A stretch of 64,000 bases of DNA from positions 1-64,000 of the forward strand of contig JAEUIN010000207.1 of the NCBI GenBank assembly GCA_016793115.1, given 5' to 3'. Positions 44,840 through 53,496 of the stretch are shown here, one piece after another. The position numbers were made by a program, and so were the translations under genes. Source of the stretch: Planctomycetaceae bacterium. GTDB taxonomy: Bacteria; Planctomycetota; Planctomycetia; Pirellulales; PNKZ01. The notes under the pieces were generated by a model. The model made no database searches and was not told where the DNA came from. It worked only from the letters and a program-made list of their open reading frames with translations. Position 1 is the first letter of the stretch. Every line of letters begins with the position of its first letter.

Positions 44840-45312
44840 TAGATCAGCTCTCCGACAACTTCGAATGTAAATTCCACTTCGACTGGTGCGTTGAGCGGCA
44901 GCGCGTTGACGCCGACCGCGGCCCGCGCATGTCGTCCGGCGGGCCCCAGCAGGTCGACGAGCAATTGGCTCGCGCCGTTGGCGACTTGCGGCTGATCGTA
45001 GTAATCGTTTTCCGATTGAACGAAGACGCCGATGCGAACTACCTTGGCGACTTTCGAGAGATCGTCGCCCAACTCGGCTTTGAGAATCGCTAAGCCGTTA
45101 AGCACGCATTGCTTCGCGCATTCTTGGGCCTGCTCTAGGTCGACGGCGGAAGGAACTTTTCCGGTCGCCAGGAGCTTGCCGGCGGCAAAGGGGAGTTGGC
45201 CGCTGATAACGACTAAGTTGCCGGTCCGCACGCACGGAATATAGGCGGCGACCGGCTTCGGCGGGGCGGGGAGGGCAAGCCCCATTTCGGCGAGACGGGC
45301 TTCGATCGACAT
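44839..45312 (-). CDS. RidA family protein
   Basis: A 157-residue Rid/YjgF/YER057c/UK114 protein, which hydrolyses reactive enamine/imine intermediates released by PLP enzymes. The domain shows [31 protein letters not shown] and [22 protein letters not shown] with the conserved Arg. A 10-residue extension precedes the core. AAGGAA lies upstream of the ATG. It sits two genes after threonine synthase in the same operon, a plausible source of enamine. Confidence 0.88.
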   Translation of the reverse strand: MSIEARLAEMGLALPAPPKPVAAYIPCVRTGNLVVISGQLPFAAGKLLATGKVPSAVDLEQAQECAKQCVLNGLAILKAELGDDLSKVAKVVRIGVFVQSENDYYDQPQVANGASQLLVDLLGPAGRHARAAVGVNALPLNAPVEVEFTFEVVGELI

Positions 45313-45385
45313 GAAAATCAGTTCCTTGATATATGCGACGCGGTCGGACTACGGTGGCTTGCGCTTCCGGCTCGCGCTTGTATGC

Positions 45386-46348
45386 TTAGCGCGGTTTCGG
45401 AAAATTAAAATACTCGATCGCAGCATTGCCCGCGAGCACTAGGAGGACGTCGCGGCTTAAGGCTTCTACGACGCGTTCTTGAGCCTCAAAGGTGAACGCG
45501 CCGAGATGAGGCAGCACAATGACGTTGGGCATTTGATCAAATGGACTCGGTCCCGGCGGCTCGACGCGGCGAACGTCGAGCGCCGCGCCGGCGATCTGCC
45601 GTGACTCGAGCGCCGCAAGCAGCGCCGGTTCGTCGATGACTTCGCCGCGGGCCGTGTTGATCAACACGGCCGATGGTTTCATTACCGCCAATTGCGGCGC
45701 GCTGATCAGACCGTTCGTTTCCGGCGTAAGCGGCACATGGAGCGTGACGACATCGGCCTCGGCGAGCAGCGCTTCGAGCGACAGCAACGTTGCGCCAAGC
45801 CGGGTCAAGGCAGGGGAGCCGGGCTTGAGCCAGGCGTCGGCCGCGATGATCTTCATCTCGAAAGCGCGGGCTCGCTCGGCGGTCATCTGGCCGATGCGGC
45901 CGAAGCCGACGACGCCGAGAGTTTTGCCTGCGAGCTCGGTGCCCATGTAACGTTGACGGTTCCAACCGCCGGCGCGCGTGTCGGCGTCGGCGGCGGGAAT
46001 GTTGCGGGCCAACGCGAGCATCAGCCCGATCGCCAGTTCCGCGACTGAAACGGCGTTCGCGGCGGGCGTGTAGCTTACTACGATTCCGGCGGCCGTAGCC
46101 GCGGCGATGTCGATATTGTCGACTCCGACGCCGGCCCTCGCGACAATCTTCAACTGCGGCGCGGCGACCAGCAGTTCGCCGGTGACTTTCGTTTGATTGC
46201 GGATGATGAGCGCGCCGGCATCGACGACGGCCGCTTTTAACAACTCGGGCGACTTCCACAATTGCGGGTCGTACACGACCTCATGCGCGGCGCGCAGAGC
46301 GTTGATCGCGGGGCCGGCGACGTTTTCACTGATGAGGATTTTCGGCAT
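45386..46348 (-). CDS. D-isomer specific 2-hydroxyacid dehydrogenase (SerA-like)
   Basis: A 320-residue NAD-dependent D-2-hydroxyacid dehydrogenase. NAD binding is by VVGFGRIGQM, and catalytic residues appear in NTARGE (Arg), RRVEPP (Glu) and LPHLGAFT (His). The length matches a catalytic core without the ACT regulatory domain of full-length phosphoglycerate dehydrogenase. Substrate: 3-phosphoglycerate or another 2-hydroxyacid, not decidable. It precedes the RidA gene in the operon (73-nt gap). Confidence 0.82.
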   Translation of the reverse strand: MPKILISENVAGPAINALRAAHEVVYDPQLWKSPELLKAAVVDAGALIIRNQTKVTGELLVAAPQLKIVARAGVGVDNIDIAAATAAGIVVSYTPAANAVSVAELAIGLMLALARNIPAADADTRAGGWNRQRYMGTELAGKTLGVVGFGRIGQMTAERARAFEMKIIAADAWLKPGSPALTRLGATLLSLEALLAEADVVTLHVPLTPETNGLISAPQLAVMKPSAVLINTARGEVIDEPALLAALESRQIAGAALDVRRVEPPGPSPFDQMPNVIVLPHLGAFTFEAQERVVEALSRDVLLVLAGNAAIEYFNFPKPR

Positions 46349-46393
46349 GGTTAAGAGTCAATTCCGCGTGTGCCTCGCTGCGCTCGACGCACC

Positions 46394-47644
46394 CTACGAA
46401 TTTACCAGCGCCGTGTAGTCGATCGGCTTAGTGCAATCCAGCGTAGCGTCCGCCGGCGGGAGTTCGTATTTTAGGCCGCTCGCGCAATTGAACAGCACGC
46501 ACGACTCGCTCGGCTTGATACGCCCCGAAGCGATCTCTTGCTTGTAAGCCGCATAGGTCGCGGCACCTTCCGGACACATAAGAAAGCCTTCACGCTGCGC
46601 AACTTCGTCGCGCGCCGCCAAGATTTTGTCGTCGTCGACGGCGACGGCGAAGCCGTTTGACTCTCGCACGGCTCGCAACATGAGGAAGTCACCAACGGCG
46701 ACCGGCACGCGAATGCCCGACGCCACGGTGTGAGCGTTGGGAAACAATTCGGCGAACTCGCTGCCGGCCTCGTACGCGTTCACGATCGGCGCGCAGCCCG
46801 TCGCCTGCACGGCGACCATGCGCGGCAGCTTGCCGGTAAGCCAGCCGATGGATTGCAACTCTTGAAACGCCTTCCACATGCCGATCAGTCCGGTGCCGCC
46901 GCCGGTGGGGTATAGGATAACGTCTGGGACCGACCAATCGAACTGCTCGGCGAGTTCGAGGCCCATGGTCTTCTTGCCCTCGATGCGGTAGGGCTCTTTC
47001 AGAGTTGAAAAATCGAACCAGTTCATCGCCTCTTTGCCTTGTCCGACAATGCGGCCGCAATCGTTAATCAGGCCGTTCACGCGCCACACCTTCGCGCCTT
47101 GCGCGGCGATCTCGCGAACGTTCACCTCCGGTGTGTCGGCCGGGCAGAAGACGAAGACTTCCATGCCCGCTCGTTTGCCGTAGGCGGCGAGCGCCGCGCC
47201 GGCGTTGCCGTTCGTGGGAATCGCGACGCGCGTCACGCCGAGTTCCTTCGCCATCGACACGGCCACACAGAGCCCGCGGGCCTTGAACGAGCCGGTCGGC
47301 AAGCGGCCTTCGTCCTTGACGAATATCTCGCCACCGCCGGCTTTGAGCCGGTCGCAAGCGATCAGAGGCGTCAGCACTTCTCCTAGGCTGACAATGTTCT
47401 GAGTTCTGCGAATCGGCAGGAATTCCCGATAGCGCCAGAAATCGGCGGGTCGCCGTTTGATGTCGTCTTTAGAAACGGCGCGAGCCACCGCCGGCAGATC
47501 GTATCTCACCAAGAGCGGCCGGCCGGCCTTGGATAGTCCGTGAAGCACGTCGGCTTCATAGCGATCGCCCTTCAGCCCGCACTCAAGATGCGTGACGAAC
47601 GTTGGGCGATCGGTCGTGAGATTCGAGAGATGATGAAGCGACAT
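46394..47644 (-). CDS. Threonine synthase
   Basis: The 416-residue PLP enzyme is threonine synthase-like, converting O-phosphohomoserine to threonine. The PLP lysine is Lys121 in PTGSFKARG, with PTNGNAGAALAAYG and PTGGGTGLIGMWKAF as the phosphate-binding blocks. The N-terminal region that carries a zinc ribbon in many members is degenerate; only one Cys (ECG) remains. A related PLP lyase is possible. It lies in a minus-strand operon with RidA. Confidence 0.82.
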   Translation of the reverse strand: MSLHHLSNLTTDRPTFVTHLECGLKGDRYEADVLHGLSKAGRPLLVRYDLPAVARAVSKDDIKRRPADFWRYREFLPIRRTQNIVSLGEVLTPLIACDRLKAGGGEIFVKDEGRLPTGSFKARGLCVAVSMAKELGVTRVAIPTNGNAGAALAAYGKRAGMEVFVFCPADTPEVNVREIAAQGAKVWRVNGLINDCGRIVGQGKEAMNWFDFSTLKEPYRIEGKKTMGLELAEQFDWSVPDVILYPTGGGTGLIGMWKAFQELQSIGWLTGKLPRMVAVQATGCAPIVNAYEAGSEFAELFPNAHTVASGIRVPVAVGDFLMLRAVRESNGFAVAVDDDKILAARDEVAQREGFLMCPEGAATYAAYKQEIASGRIKPSESCVLFNCASGLKYELPPADATLDCTKPIDYTALVNS

Positions 47645-47711
47645 AGCTGTTCTTGAGTGGTAAAACTTATTTAGCGGCCGGCGTCGCGCGGCGTCCGTCG
47701 AAGTGACCGGC

Positions 47712-48362
47712 TCAAGCGTCTTTCGGCACCTTCGACCAGTCCTTTAAGAACAATTCCACGCCCTGATCAGTGAGCGGGTGATTGTAGAGTTGCTCAAGGA
47801 CTTCGTAGGCCATCGTGCAGCAATCGCTTCCGGCGAGCGCCGCCTGAAGCACATGCTGCGGATGCCGGACGGCGGCCGTGAGGATTTGGGTTTCAAAGTC
47901 GTAGTTGTCGTAGATTTCGCGAATCTGCCGGACGACTTCCATTCCGTCATGGCCGACGGCGTCGAGCCGGCCGACGAACGGGCTAATGTACGTCGCGCCG
48001 CACTTCGCGGCCAACATGGCCTGCAGCGGGGAAAACGTCACCGTGACGTTCGTGCGGATGCCCTCCGCGGCGAAGACCTTCACGGCTTTCAAGCCTTCGC
48101 GGACGATTGGAACTTTGACGACGACGTTTTTATGGATCGCCGCGAGCTTGCGTCCTTCGGCCACAATTTCGTCGGCCTTGAGAGAGATTGTTTCGAGACT
48201 GATCGGGCCGTCGACCAGGTCGCATATCTCGCGATAGACTTCGGCCGGCTTGCGGCCTGTCTTGGCGACGTGCGTCGGATTGGTCGTCACCCCATCGACG
48301 ATGCCCCAGCTTGAGGCTTCGCGAATCTGGGCGACGTCGGCGGTGTCAATGAAGAGTTTCAT
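47712..48362 (-). CDS. Small transaldolase / fructose-6-phosphate aldolase
   Basis: The 216-residue short transaldolase has [16 protein letters not shown] at its start, [13 protein letters not shown] and Lys83 in VVKVPIV as Schiff-base lysine, and [11 protein letters not shown]. The length fits the MipB/TalC group that includes fructose-6-phosphate aldolase rather than the long TalA/B proteins. It lies 11 nt after the MFS gene. It probably works in pentose-phosphate or sugar catabolism. Confidence 0.88.
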   Translation of the reverse strand: MKLFIDTADVAQIREASSWGIVDGVTTNPTHVAKTGRKPAEVYREICDLVDGPISLETISLKADEIVAEGRKLAAIHKNVVVKVPIVREGLKAVKVFAAEGIRTNVTVTFSPLQAMLAAKCGATYISPFVGRLDAVGHDGMEVVRQIREIYDNYDFETQILTAAVRHPQHVLQAALAGSDCCTMAYEVLEQLYNHPLTDQGVELFLKDWSKVPKDA

Positions 48363-48373
48363 GGCGGATTTTG

Positions 48374-49675
48374 TCAGGCCTCGGGAAGCGGCTGGTTCTT
48401 GGTTTCCGGAAGGAACATGATCACGACAAGGCCGAGCAGATACGTAGTTGAGAGGATCGACAGCGCCCCCGGCAACGAGAGTCCGTCGATCGCTTTGACC
48501 GCGCCGGCCAGCGGTAGCATCACCGCCGAGACGATGCGTCCTCCGTTGAAGCAAACGCTCGTACCGAGCGCACGGAGTTGCACCGGGAATAATTCAGGAA
48601 AGTAAACCGCATAGCCCGCGTGCATGCCGAATGTGAAAGCGCCGTAGAACGGTAACAGCAATAAGAGTTGATGGTAAGTCTGCGGCAAGTAGCAGGTGAT
48701 CGGCACGATCGCCAACCCGGCCAGATGGGCTACGATGAAAGCGCGGCGGCGGCCGAGCCATTGGGCGAGAGGGCCGAAGGCGATGAGCCCGAGGCCGCCG
48801 CCGGTGGCTTGCACGATACTGTAAGCGAATTTTGCGCTCTGCTTCGCGGCGTCGGGCGACATGCCGGTCCGCTCAGCCGCGATGCGGGCTAGGTCTTGGC
48901 CGGCGATCGTCACCGCCCAGAACGTCGCTAAGCCGACCGCGGCCAGTAGGACGCCTGCGATTGCACGCCCGCGCCAACGCACGTCGCCGAAGAGGTCACG
49001 TAGGCTCCCCTTGCGCACATTGCGATTGGTTTCGGCACGCTCCGCCGCTTCGGGTTCATGAATGCTCGCGCGAACCCAGAGAATGAGCAACGCCGGGAGC
49101 ACGCCGATCAAGTAGGCATAGCGCCATTGCGAACCGACAACGATCGCCACAATGCCAGCCATCCAGGTGCCGAGCGTACTGCTGCCGTGGAATATGCTCG
49201 CCGCTTGCGCGCGGGCATGCTTGGGAAACACCTCGCTGACCATCGCCGCCGCGACGGCCCACTCTCCGCCGATGCCCATCGACACGAGGAACCGAAGGAT
49301 ACCGACCGTCCACAAGTCGTTCGCGAAGTATGTGAGCCCGCTGAAGATCGAATACATCAGAATGGTGACGATCATCGTCGGTTTGCGCCCCCACCGATCG
49401 CCGAGAATGCCGAAGACTAACCCGCCTACCATTCCGCCGGCGAGAAACACGCCGAGATAAACATCGCCGAGGAAAGCCTTCAGTTCGCGTTTCTGCTCCG
49501 CGGAATCGGCGACGACGAGTTCGTTCAACAAGTCTTCGCGCGTCGTATTGAACACTTGACCTTCGTAGACGTCGAAGATCCAACCGGCACACGCGATGAC
49601 GAGCACGAGCCACTGGTAGCGGCTGACGCCTTGAAACCAACGCAACGTTGATGCGGATGAATCAGATTGCGCCAT
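48374..49675 (-). CDS. MFS transporter, sugar/acid:H+ symporter type
   Basis: The 433-residue integral membrane protein has 12 predicted transmembrane segments and the MFS motif [10 protein letters not shown] after TM2. The [15 protein letters not shown] segment after TM4 and the [14 protein letters not shown] segment in the second half are typical of sugar-porter and sialic-acid/shikimate (SHS) types. It is the first gene of the operon; the transaldolase start follows after 11 nt. The substrate is probably a sugar or sugar acid. Confidence 0.85.
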   Translation of the reverse strand: MAQSDSSASTLRWFQGVSRYQWLVLVIACAGWIFDVYEGQVFNTTREDLLNELVVADSAEQKRELKAFLGDVYLGVFLAGGMVGGLVFGILGDRWGRKPTMIVTILMYSIFSGLTYFANDLWTVGILRFLVSMGIGGEWAVAAAMVSEVFPKHARAQAASIFHGSSTLGTWMAGIVAIVVGSQWRYAYLIGVLPALLILWVRASIHEPEAAERAETNRNVRKGSLRDLFGDVRWRGRAIAGVLLAAVGLATFWAVTIAGQDLARIAAERTGMSPDAAKQSAKFAYSIVQATGGGLGLIAFGPLAQWLGRRRAFIVAHLAGLAIVPITCYLPQTYHQLLLLLPFYGAFTFGMHAGYAVYFPELFPVQLRALGTSVCFNGGRIVSAVMLPLAGAVKAIDGLSLPGALSILSTTYLLGLVVIMFLPETKNQPLPEA

Positions 49676-49874
49676 TTTGTATTTAATACGCGAGCCGGGA
49701 ACGTGGTCGTCCGGAGTTGCTGTACTAGGCACACCGTAGGCATTGCGAAGCACGGAGCATACCGGGTGCGGTGGTACGTGCAAGCCTCAGAGGCTCCGAT
49801 TGAAAACGCCGTGCGGTTGCGACTCTCAGTGCGGCAGCCTAGAGTAGCAGTTCCCACCTGGCCGGAGTTTCAGC

Positions 49875-51542
49875 ATGCCAATACTAGCCCGCCGAATCAC
49901 GACTACCTTGATCGTCGCGCTTGCGTTTTCGTTGATCGCATCGTCGCACGCATTGAGCGCCGAGGATGTAAAGCCACGACTCATCGTCGTCGTCAGCATC
50001 GATCAGTTTCCGGCCGAATACCTGGAGCGCATGCGCAAGGGCTTCGCGGCGGACGGCTTTTTCAACGCCGTGCGCGAGCGCGGTGCGGAGTTTGTCGAAT
50101 GTCACCACTCGCACGCGTTCACAATTACCGGACCGGGGCATAGTACGCTCTGCAGTGGGGCATCGCCCGGCACGACGGGTATTATCGACAACGATTGGTT
50201 CGATCGTACAAGCGGCAAGACATTGTATTGCGTCAGCGACCCCTCGGTGCGGCTGGTCGGCGCGGCGGGCGAGAAGACGATGTCGCCGAAGAATCTGGAG
50301 GTCGGTACGCTCGGCGATCAAATGAAGCTGGCTTCGAACGGCCGCAGCAAAGTGCTTGGCGTGGCACTGAAGGATCGGGCGTCGATTCTTATGGCGGGCC
50401 ACATGGCCGACGCCGCTTATTGGCTCGATTCGAATTCGGGCAAGTGGGTCACCAGCACCTACTACCGCGAGCGATTGCCGGACTATCTCACCGCCTACAA
50501 CGAAACGGAGCAAGCGAAGATTTACGGCGGCAAGGAGTGGGCCCTGCTGCTCGATAAGAAGTTCTACGACGAATACTATTCGGACAACGCTCCGTTCGAG
50601 ACGAATGTCGCCGGAATCGGCCGGACGTTTCCTCGCACGTTGCCGAAGCCCGATGAGAAGAGTTATGAAAAGGCGCTCACGACATCGCCTTTCGGTAGCG
50701 AAATGACGCTGGCCGTGGCGCGGCTCGTCGCGACCGAAGAGCAACTCGGCAAAGACGACGATTGTGACTTACTCTGCATCAACCTTTCGAGTAACGACTA
50801 TATCGGCCACGCCTTCGGGCCGTATAGCTTGGAGGTGCAAGATATGACGTATCGCACCGACAGAATGCTCGGTGAGTTCTGCTCGTTTTTGGACGAGCAA
50901 GCGGGAGCCGGCCGATGGACGCTGGCGCTCTCGAGCGATCACGGCGTCGCGCCGGTGCCGGAGCATGCCGTGATGATGCGGTTGCCGGCGCGGCGCGTGC
51001 CGAGCGAGCATTTTGAATCGTTGCGGAAGTCGTTGGAGCAACTGCTCGGCAAACACTTCGGCACGCCCGCCGGAAAGACGAAATACATTCGCCATCTCGA
51101 TAGCAACATGGCCTACCTCGACGACACGCTGCCGGAATTGGCGGGGGAGAATTTCTCGAAGGCGCAGCGGCTGGTCCGCGACGCTCTGCTTAAGGACGAC
51201 GCGATCTACAGCGCCTACACTCGTGATGAACTCGTCGCCGGCGGCAACTCGGACGAGTTGTTTGTGCGAACGCGGCTGTCGTTCAATCAGAGGCGTAGCG
51301 GCGACGTGCTGTTTTGCATGAAGCCGTACTACATCGCCGGTAATACGACCGCGACGCACGGCAGTCCTTGGCAATACGACACCCATGTGCCGCTGTTGTG
51401 GATCGGCTGCGGCGTGAAGCCGGGCAAGCATTTTCGAACCGTATCGCCCTCGCACCTGGGGCCGACCATGGCACGGCTGCTCAATGTCGATGCCCCGAGC
51501 GGTTCCACCGTGGAAGCATTGTCGGAAGTCGTCGGGAATTGA
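49875..51542 (+). CDS. PafA-like secreted alkaline phosphatase
   Basis: A 555-residue exported enzyme with a signal peptide ending near ALSA. The alkaline phosphatase superfamily residues are present: SIDQF (metal Asp), TITGPGHSTL (Thr nucleophile as in PafA), SNDYIGHAFG (Asp and His), SSDHG (Asp-His) and HGSPWQYDTHVPLLW (metal His). This layout is that of the calcium-independent PafA-type phosphomonoesterase. GGAG lies before the ATG. A metallophosphoesterase gene follows after 29 nt, suggesting a phosphate-scavenging pair. Confidence 0.87.
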   Translation: MPILARRITTTLIVALAFSLIASSHALSAEDVKPRLIVVVSIDQFPAEYLERMRKGFAADGFFNAVRERGAEFVECHHSHAFTITGPGHSTLCSGASPGTTGIIDNDWFDRTSGKTLYCVSDPSVRLVGAAGEKTMSPKNLEVGTLGDQMKLASNGRSKVLGVALKDRASILMAGHMADAAYWLDSNSGKWVTSTYYRERLPDYLTAYNETEQAKIYGGKEWALLLDKKFYDEYYSDNAPFETNVAGIGRTFPRTLPKPDEKSYEKALTTSPFGSEMTLAVARLVATEEQLGKDDDCDLLCINLSSNDYIGHAFGPYSLEVQDMTYRTDRMLGEFCSFLDEQAGAGRWTLALSSDHGVAPVPEHAVMMRLPARRVPSEHFESLRKSLEQLLGKHFGTPAGKTKYIRHLDSNMAYLDDTLPELAGENFSKAQRLVRDALLKDDAIYSAYTRDELVAGGNSDELFVRTRLSFNQRRSGDVLFCMKPYYIAGNTTATHGSPWQYDTHVPLLWIGCGVKPGKHFRTVSPSHLGPTMARLLNVDAPSGSTVEALSEVVGN

Positions 51543-51571
51543 TCGTTCGCAGCCGGAGTTTCGGTTCCAGT

Positions 51572-52672
51572 ATGAAGGCAGGTTGGATGATATCGCCGCG
51601 TTGGTTCGCCGTCGTTCTTTTGGCGTTGTGCGTGCGGCTCGCTCCGGGAGCTGAAGCCGAGCCAGTCGTTTTCGGCAAGGAGACTTTGCCGCCGCTGCCG
51701 AACGGCGCGTTCACCGTCGTCGTCGTGCCCGACACGCAGTCGTACCGTGGGCGCGGTTGTAAGGCGACTCCCGATAGCACCGATCCAGTGACAAATGAAA
51801 ACCTAGCCGCGCAGGTCGAGTGGATTCTCAAGCATCGCGACGATCAGAACATCGTCTTCGTAAGCCATGTGGGCGATATTGTAGATCGAAATACGGTGGA
51901 CCAATGGGCCGTTGCGAAGCAACAGCTCGACAAGCTTCGCGGCATCGTGCCGTTCGGGTTGACCGTGGGGAACCACGACATGACGAGCAAGGGCGATGCT
52001 CGACTGTTTCAGCAGCATTTTCCGGCGTCGAGCTTCCGAGAGTATCCATGGTATTTAGGCTGTTACGAGCACGACCGAGCCGATCAAAACGTTTCGACGA
52101 ATAACGTAAACAGCGCGCAGACGTTCGCGGCGGGAGGACGGCGATTCCTCGTTATCCATCTCGAGTGCAATGCGCCGGACGACGTGTTGGCTTGGGCGGA
52201 CGATGTAATGCGTAAGAATTCCGAGAAGCATGTGCTTGTCACGACCCACATGGATTTGGGCATCGTGGAGCATCCCCAATCGCCCGAGGGCTATATCCGC
52301 GACCCGAAGGGGCGGATGCGTTGGGTGAAGATCAACGGCGCACGCGGCAACAACGGCGAACAGCTTTGGGAAAAACTGTTTCGCAATCACGCCAATCTGA
52401 AGCTTATTTGCTGCGGCGATCAGAGCCGTGTGACGGCGCTCCGTTTGACGAGCGTGGGCGACGCGGGGAATCCGGTTCCGTCGCTGCTGAGCGACTATCA
52501 ATCGCAGCCCGTATTGCGGTTGATGCGATTCGGACCGGAAGAGAATAGGGTTCACGTCCTGACGTACGACGTCGAACAGAGCGTGCTGGTCGAGAGAACC
52601 AAATACGTCGCCGACGTGAACCAGCACCAATTCACGCTAGATTATTCGCCGGGGGCGGCGTCAAGCCGATAG
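51572..52672 (+). CDS. Secreted metallophosphoesterase
   Basis: A 366-residue exported calcineurin-like phosphoesterase with signal peptide ending in PGAEA. Metal-binding blocks are VVPDTQSY, VSHVGDIVDRN, LTVGNHDM, VTTHMDL and CGDQSR. The last His-rich block (GH in relatives, as LNGH in the paralogue at 20824-21954) is replaced by CCGDQ, so one metal ligand differs. It follows the PafA-like phosphatase gene and should be in the same transcript. Confidence 0.83.
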   Translation: MKAGWMISPRWFAVVLLALCVRLAPGAEAEPVVFGKETLPPLPNGAFTVVVVPDTQSYRGRGCKATPDSTDPVTNENLAAQVEWILKHRDDQNIVFVSHVGDIVDRNTVDQWAVAKQQLDKLRGIVPFGLTVGNHDMTSKGDARLFQQHFPASSFREYPWYLGCYEHDRADQNVSTNNVNSAQTFAAGGRRFLVIHLECNAPDDVLAWADDVMRKNSEKHVLVTTHMDLGIVEHPQSPEGYIRDPKGRMRWVKINGARGNNGEQLWEKLFRNHANLKLICCGDQSRVTALRLTSVGDAGNPVPSLLSDYQSQPVLRLMRFGPEENRVHVLTYDVEQSVLVERTKYVADVNQHQFTLDYSPGAASSR

Positions 52673-52680
52673 CGGCCGAC

Positions 52681-52715
52681 AAAAAAAACACACGGGAGTC
52701 GTCCGACTCTCGTGT
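52681..52715 (-). terminator. Terminator of the EF-hand gene, possibly bidirectional
   Basis: A 13-bp stem with one mismatch (52688-52700 and 52703-52715, 2-base loop) is followed on the minus strand by seven T (52687-52681). It lies between the convergent metallophosphoesterase and EF-hand genes. Confidence 0.8.
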
Positions 52716-52741
52716 GCTTAAAGTTTACTACTCGCGAGCCG

Positions 52742-53353
52742 CTAATTCTTGTTCGCGCCAGGCTTCTTGCCTGCACCCGGATCGCCGCCCGCGCGCATCT
52801 TTTCGAAGGCTTCCTTCGCGGCCGCCTTTTCGGAGTCGTCGAGTTTGCCGTCGCCGTTCTTGTCGAACTTCTTCAGGAACGCTTCGCGGCGAGCGCCTTG
52901 ATCGCCGGCTCCGGGCTTGCCTGCCCCCGGTTTCCCGGCTCCCGACTTCCCTTCGCCCGGCTTTCCCGCGCCGTCCCCAGGCTTGCCGCCGCGCATCTTC
53001 ATGAACTGCTCGCGGGCCGCGTTCTTTTCCGAGTCGTCGAGTTTGCCGTCGCCGTTTTTGTCGAATTTTTTCAGCATCTCTTTCATCATCTCGGGACTCG
53101 GACGACCGCCGGCCCCGCCCGGTCCGCCGCCGAATTGGCCGGGCGTGCCGGGCTTGCGATCACCCATCGCCGCACGCGCGGCCTGCATTTCGCTCTGGTC
53201 GAGCTTGCCGTCGCCGTTCTTGTCGAACTTCTTAATCATCGCTTCACGACCCGGCACGCCTTGCGGCTTCTTCTCGTCGGCGGCGGAAGCCGCCGTCGCG
53301 AGAGAGAGACAAAGCAATGCGGCGATCAAAGCACGCGTGAGACGCACTAACAT
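52742..53353 (-). CDS. Secreted EF-hand protein with three EF loops
   Basis: The 203-residue exported protein (signal peptide ending in SAA) contains three nearly identical EF-hand loops, DKNGDGKLD(Q/D)SE, with all calcium positions (1, 3, 5, 7, 9, 12) filled by suitable residues. Between loops 2 and 3 is a Gly/Pro/Ala/Lys repeat region. Such Planctomycete proteins probably bind Ca2+ outside the cytoplasm. The three loops are also almost identical in DNA, which suggests recent duplication. It follows the WD40 gene on the same strand after 143 nt. AGAGGA precedes the ATG. Confidence 0.85.
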   Translation of the reverse strand: MLVRLTRALIAALLCLSLATAASAADEKKPQGVPGREAMIKKFDKNGDGKLDQSEMQAARAAMGDRKPGTPGQFGGGPGGAGGRPSPEMMKEMLKKFDKNGDGKLDDSEKNAAREQFMKMRGGKPGDGAGKPGEGKSGAGKPGAGKPGAGDQGARREAFLKKFDKNGDGKLDDSEKAAAKEAFEKMRAGGDPGAGKKPGANKN

Positions 53354-53496
53354 GACAAATCCTCTCGTTCCGGGTGCGATTTCGGCCCAGGTCGGGAGTC
53401 CGCCGCCCAAGGCCCAATTCAAACATAGCTGACGAATCAAACCCCGCCCGGCGGCGAAGGTTTCGCCGGAAAAAAGAAACTCGCTCGCAGTCGCCG

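Noticed and set aside
53450-53480. Hairpin CGGCGAA/TTCGCCG near the WD40 stop as terminator
   Set aside because: On the minus strand the T-run comes before, not after, the stem, and the plus strand carries no gene to end there.
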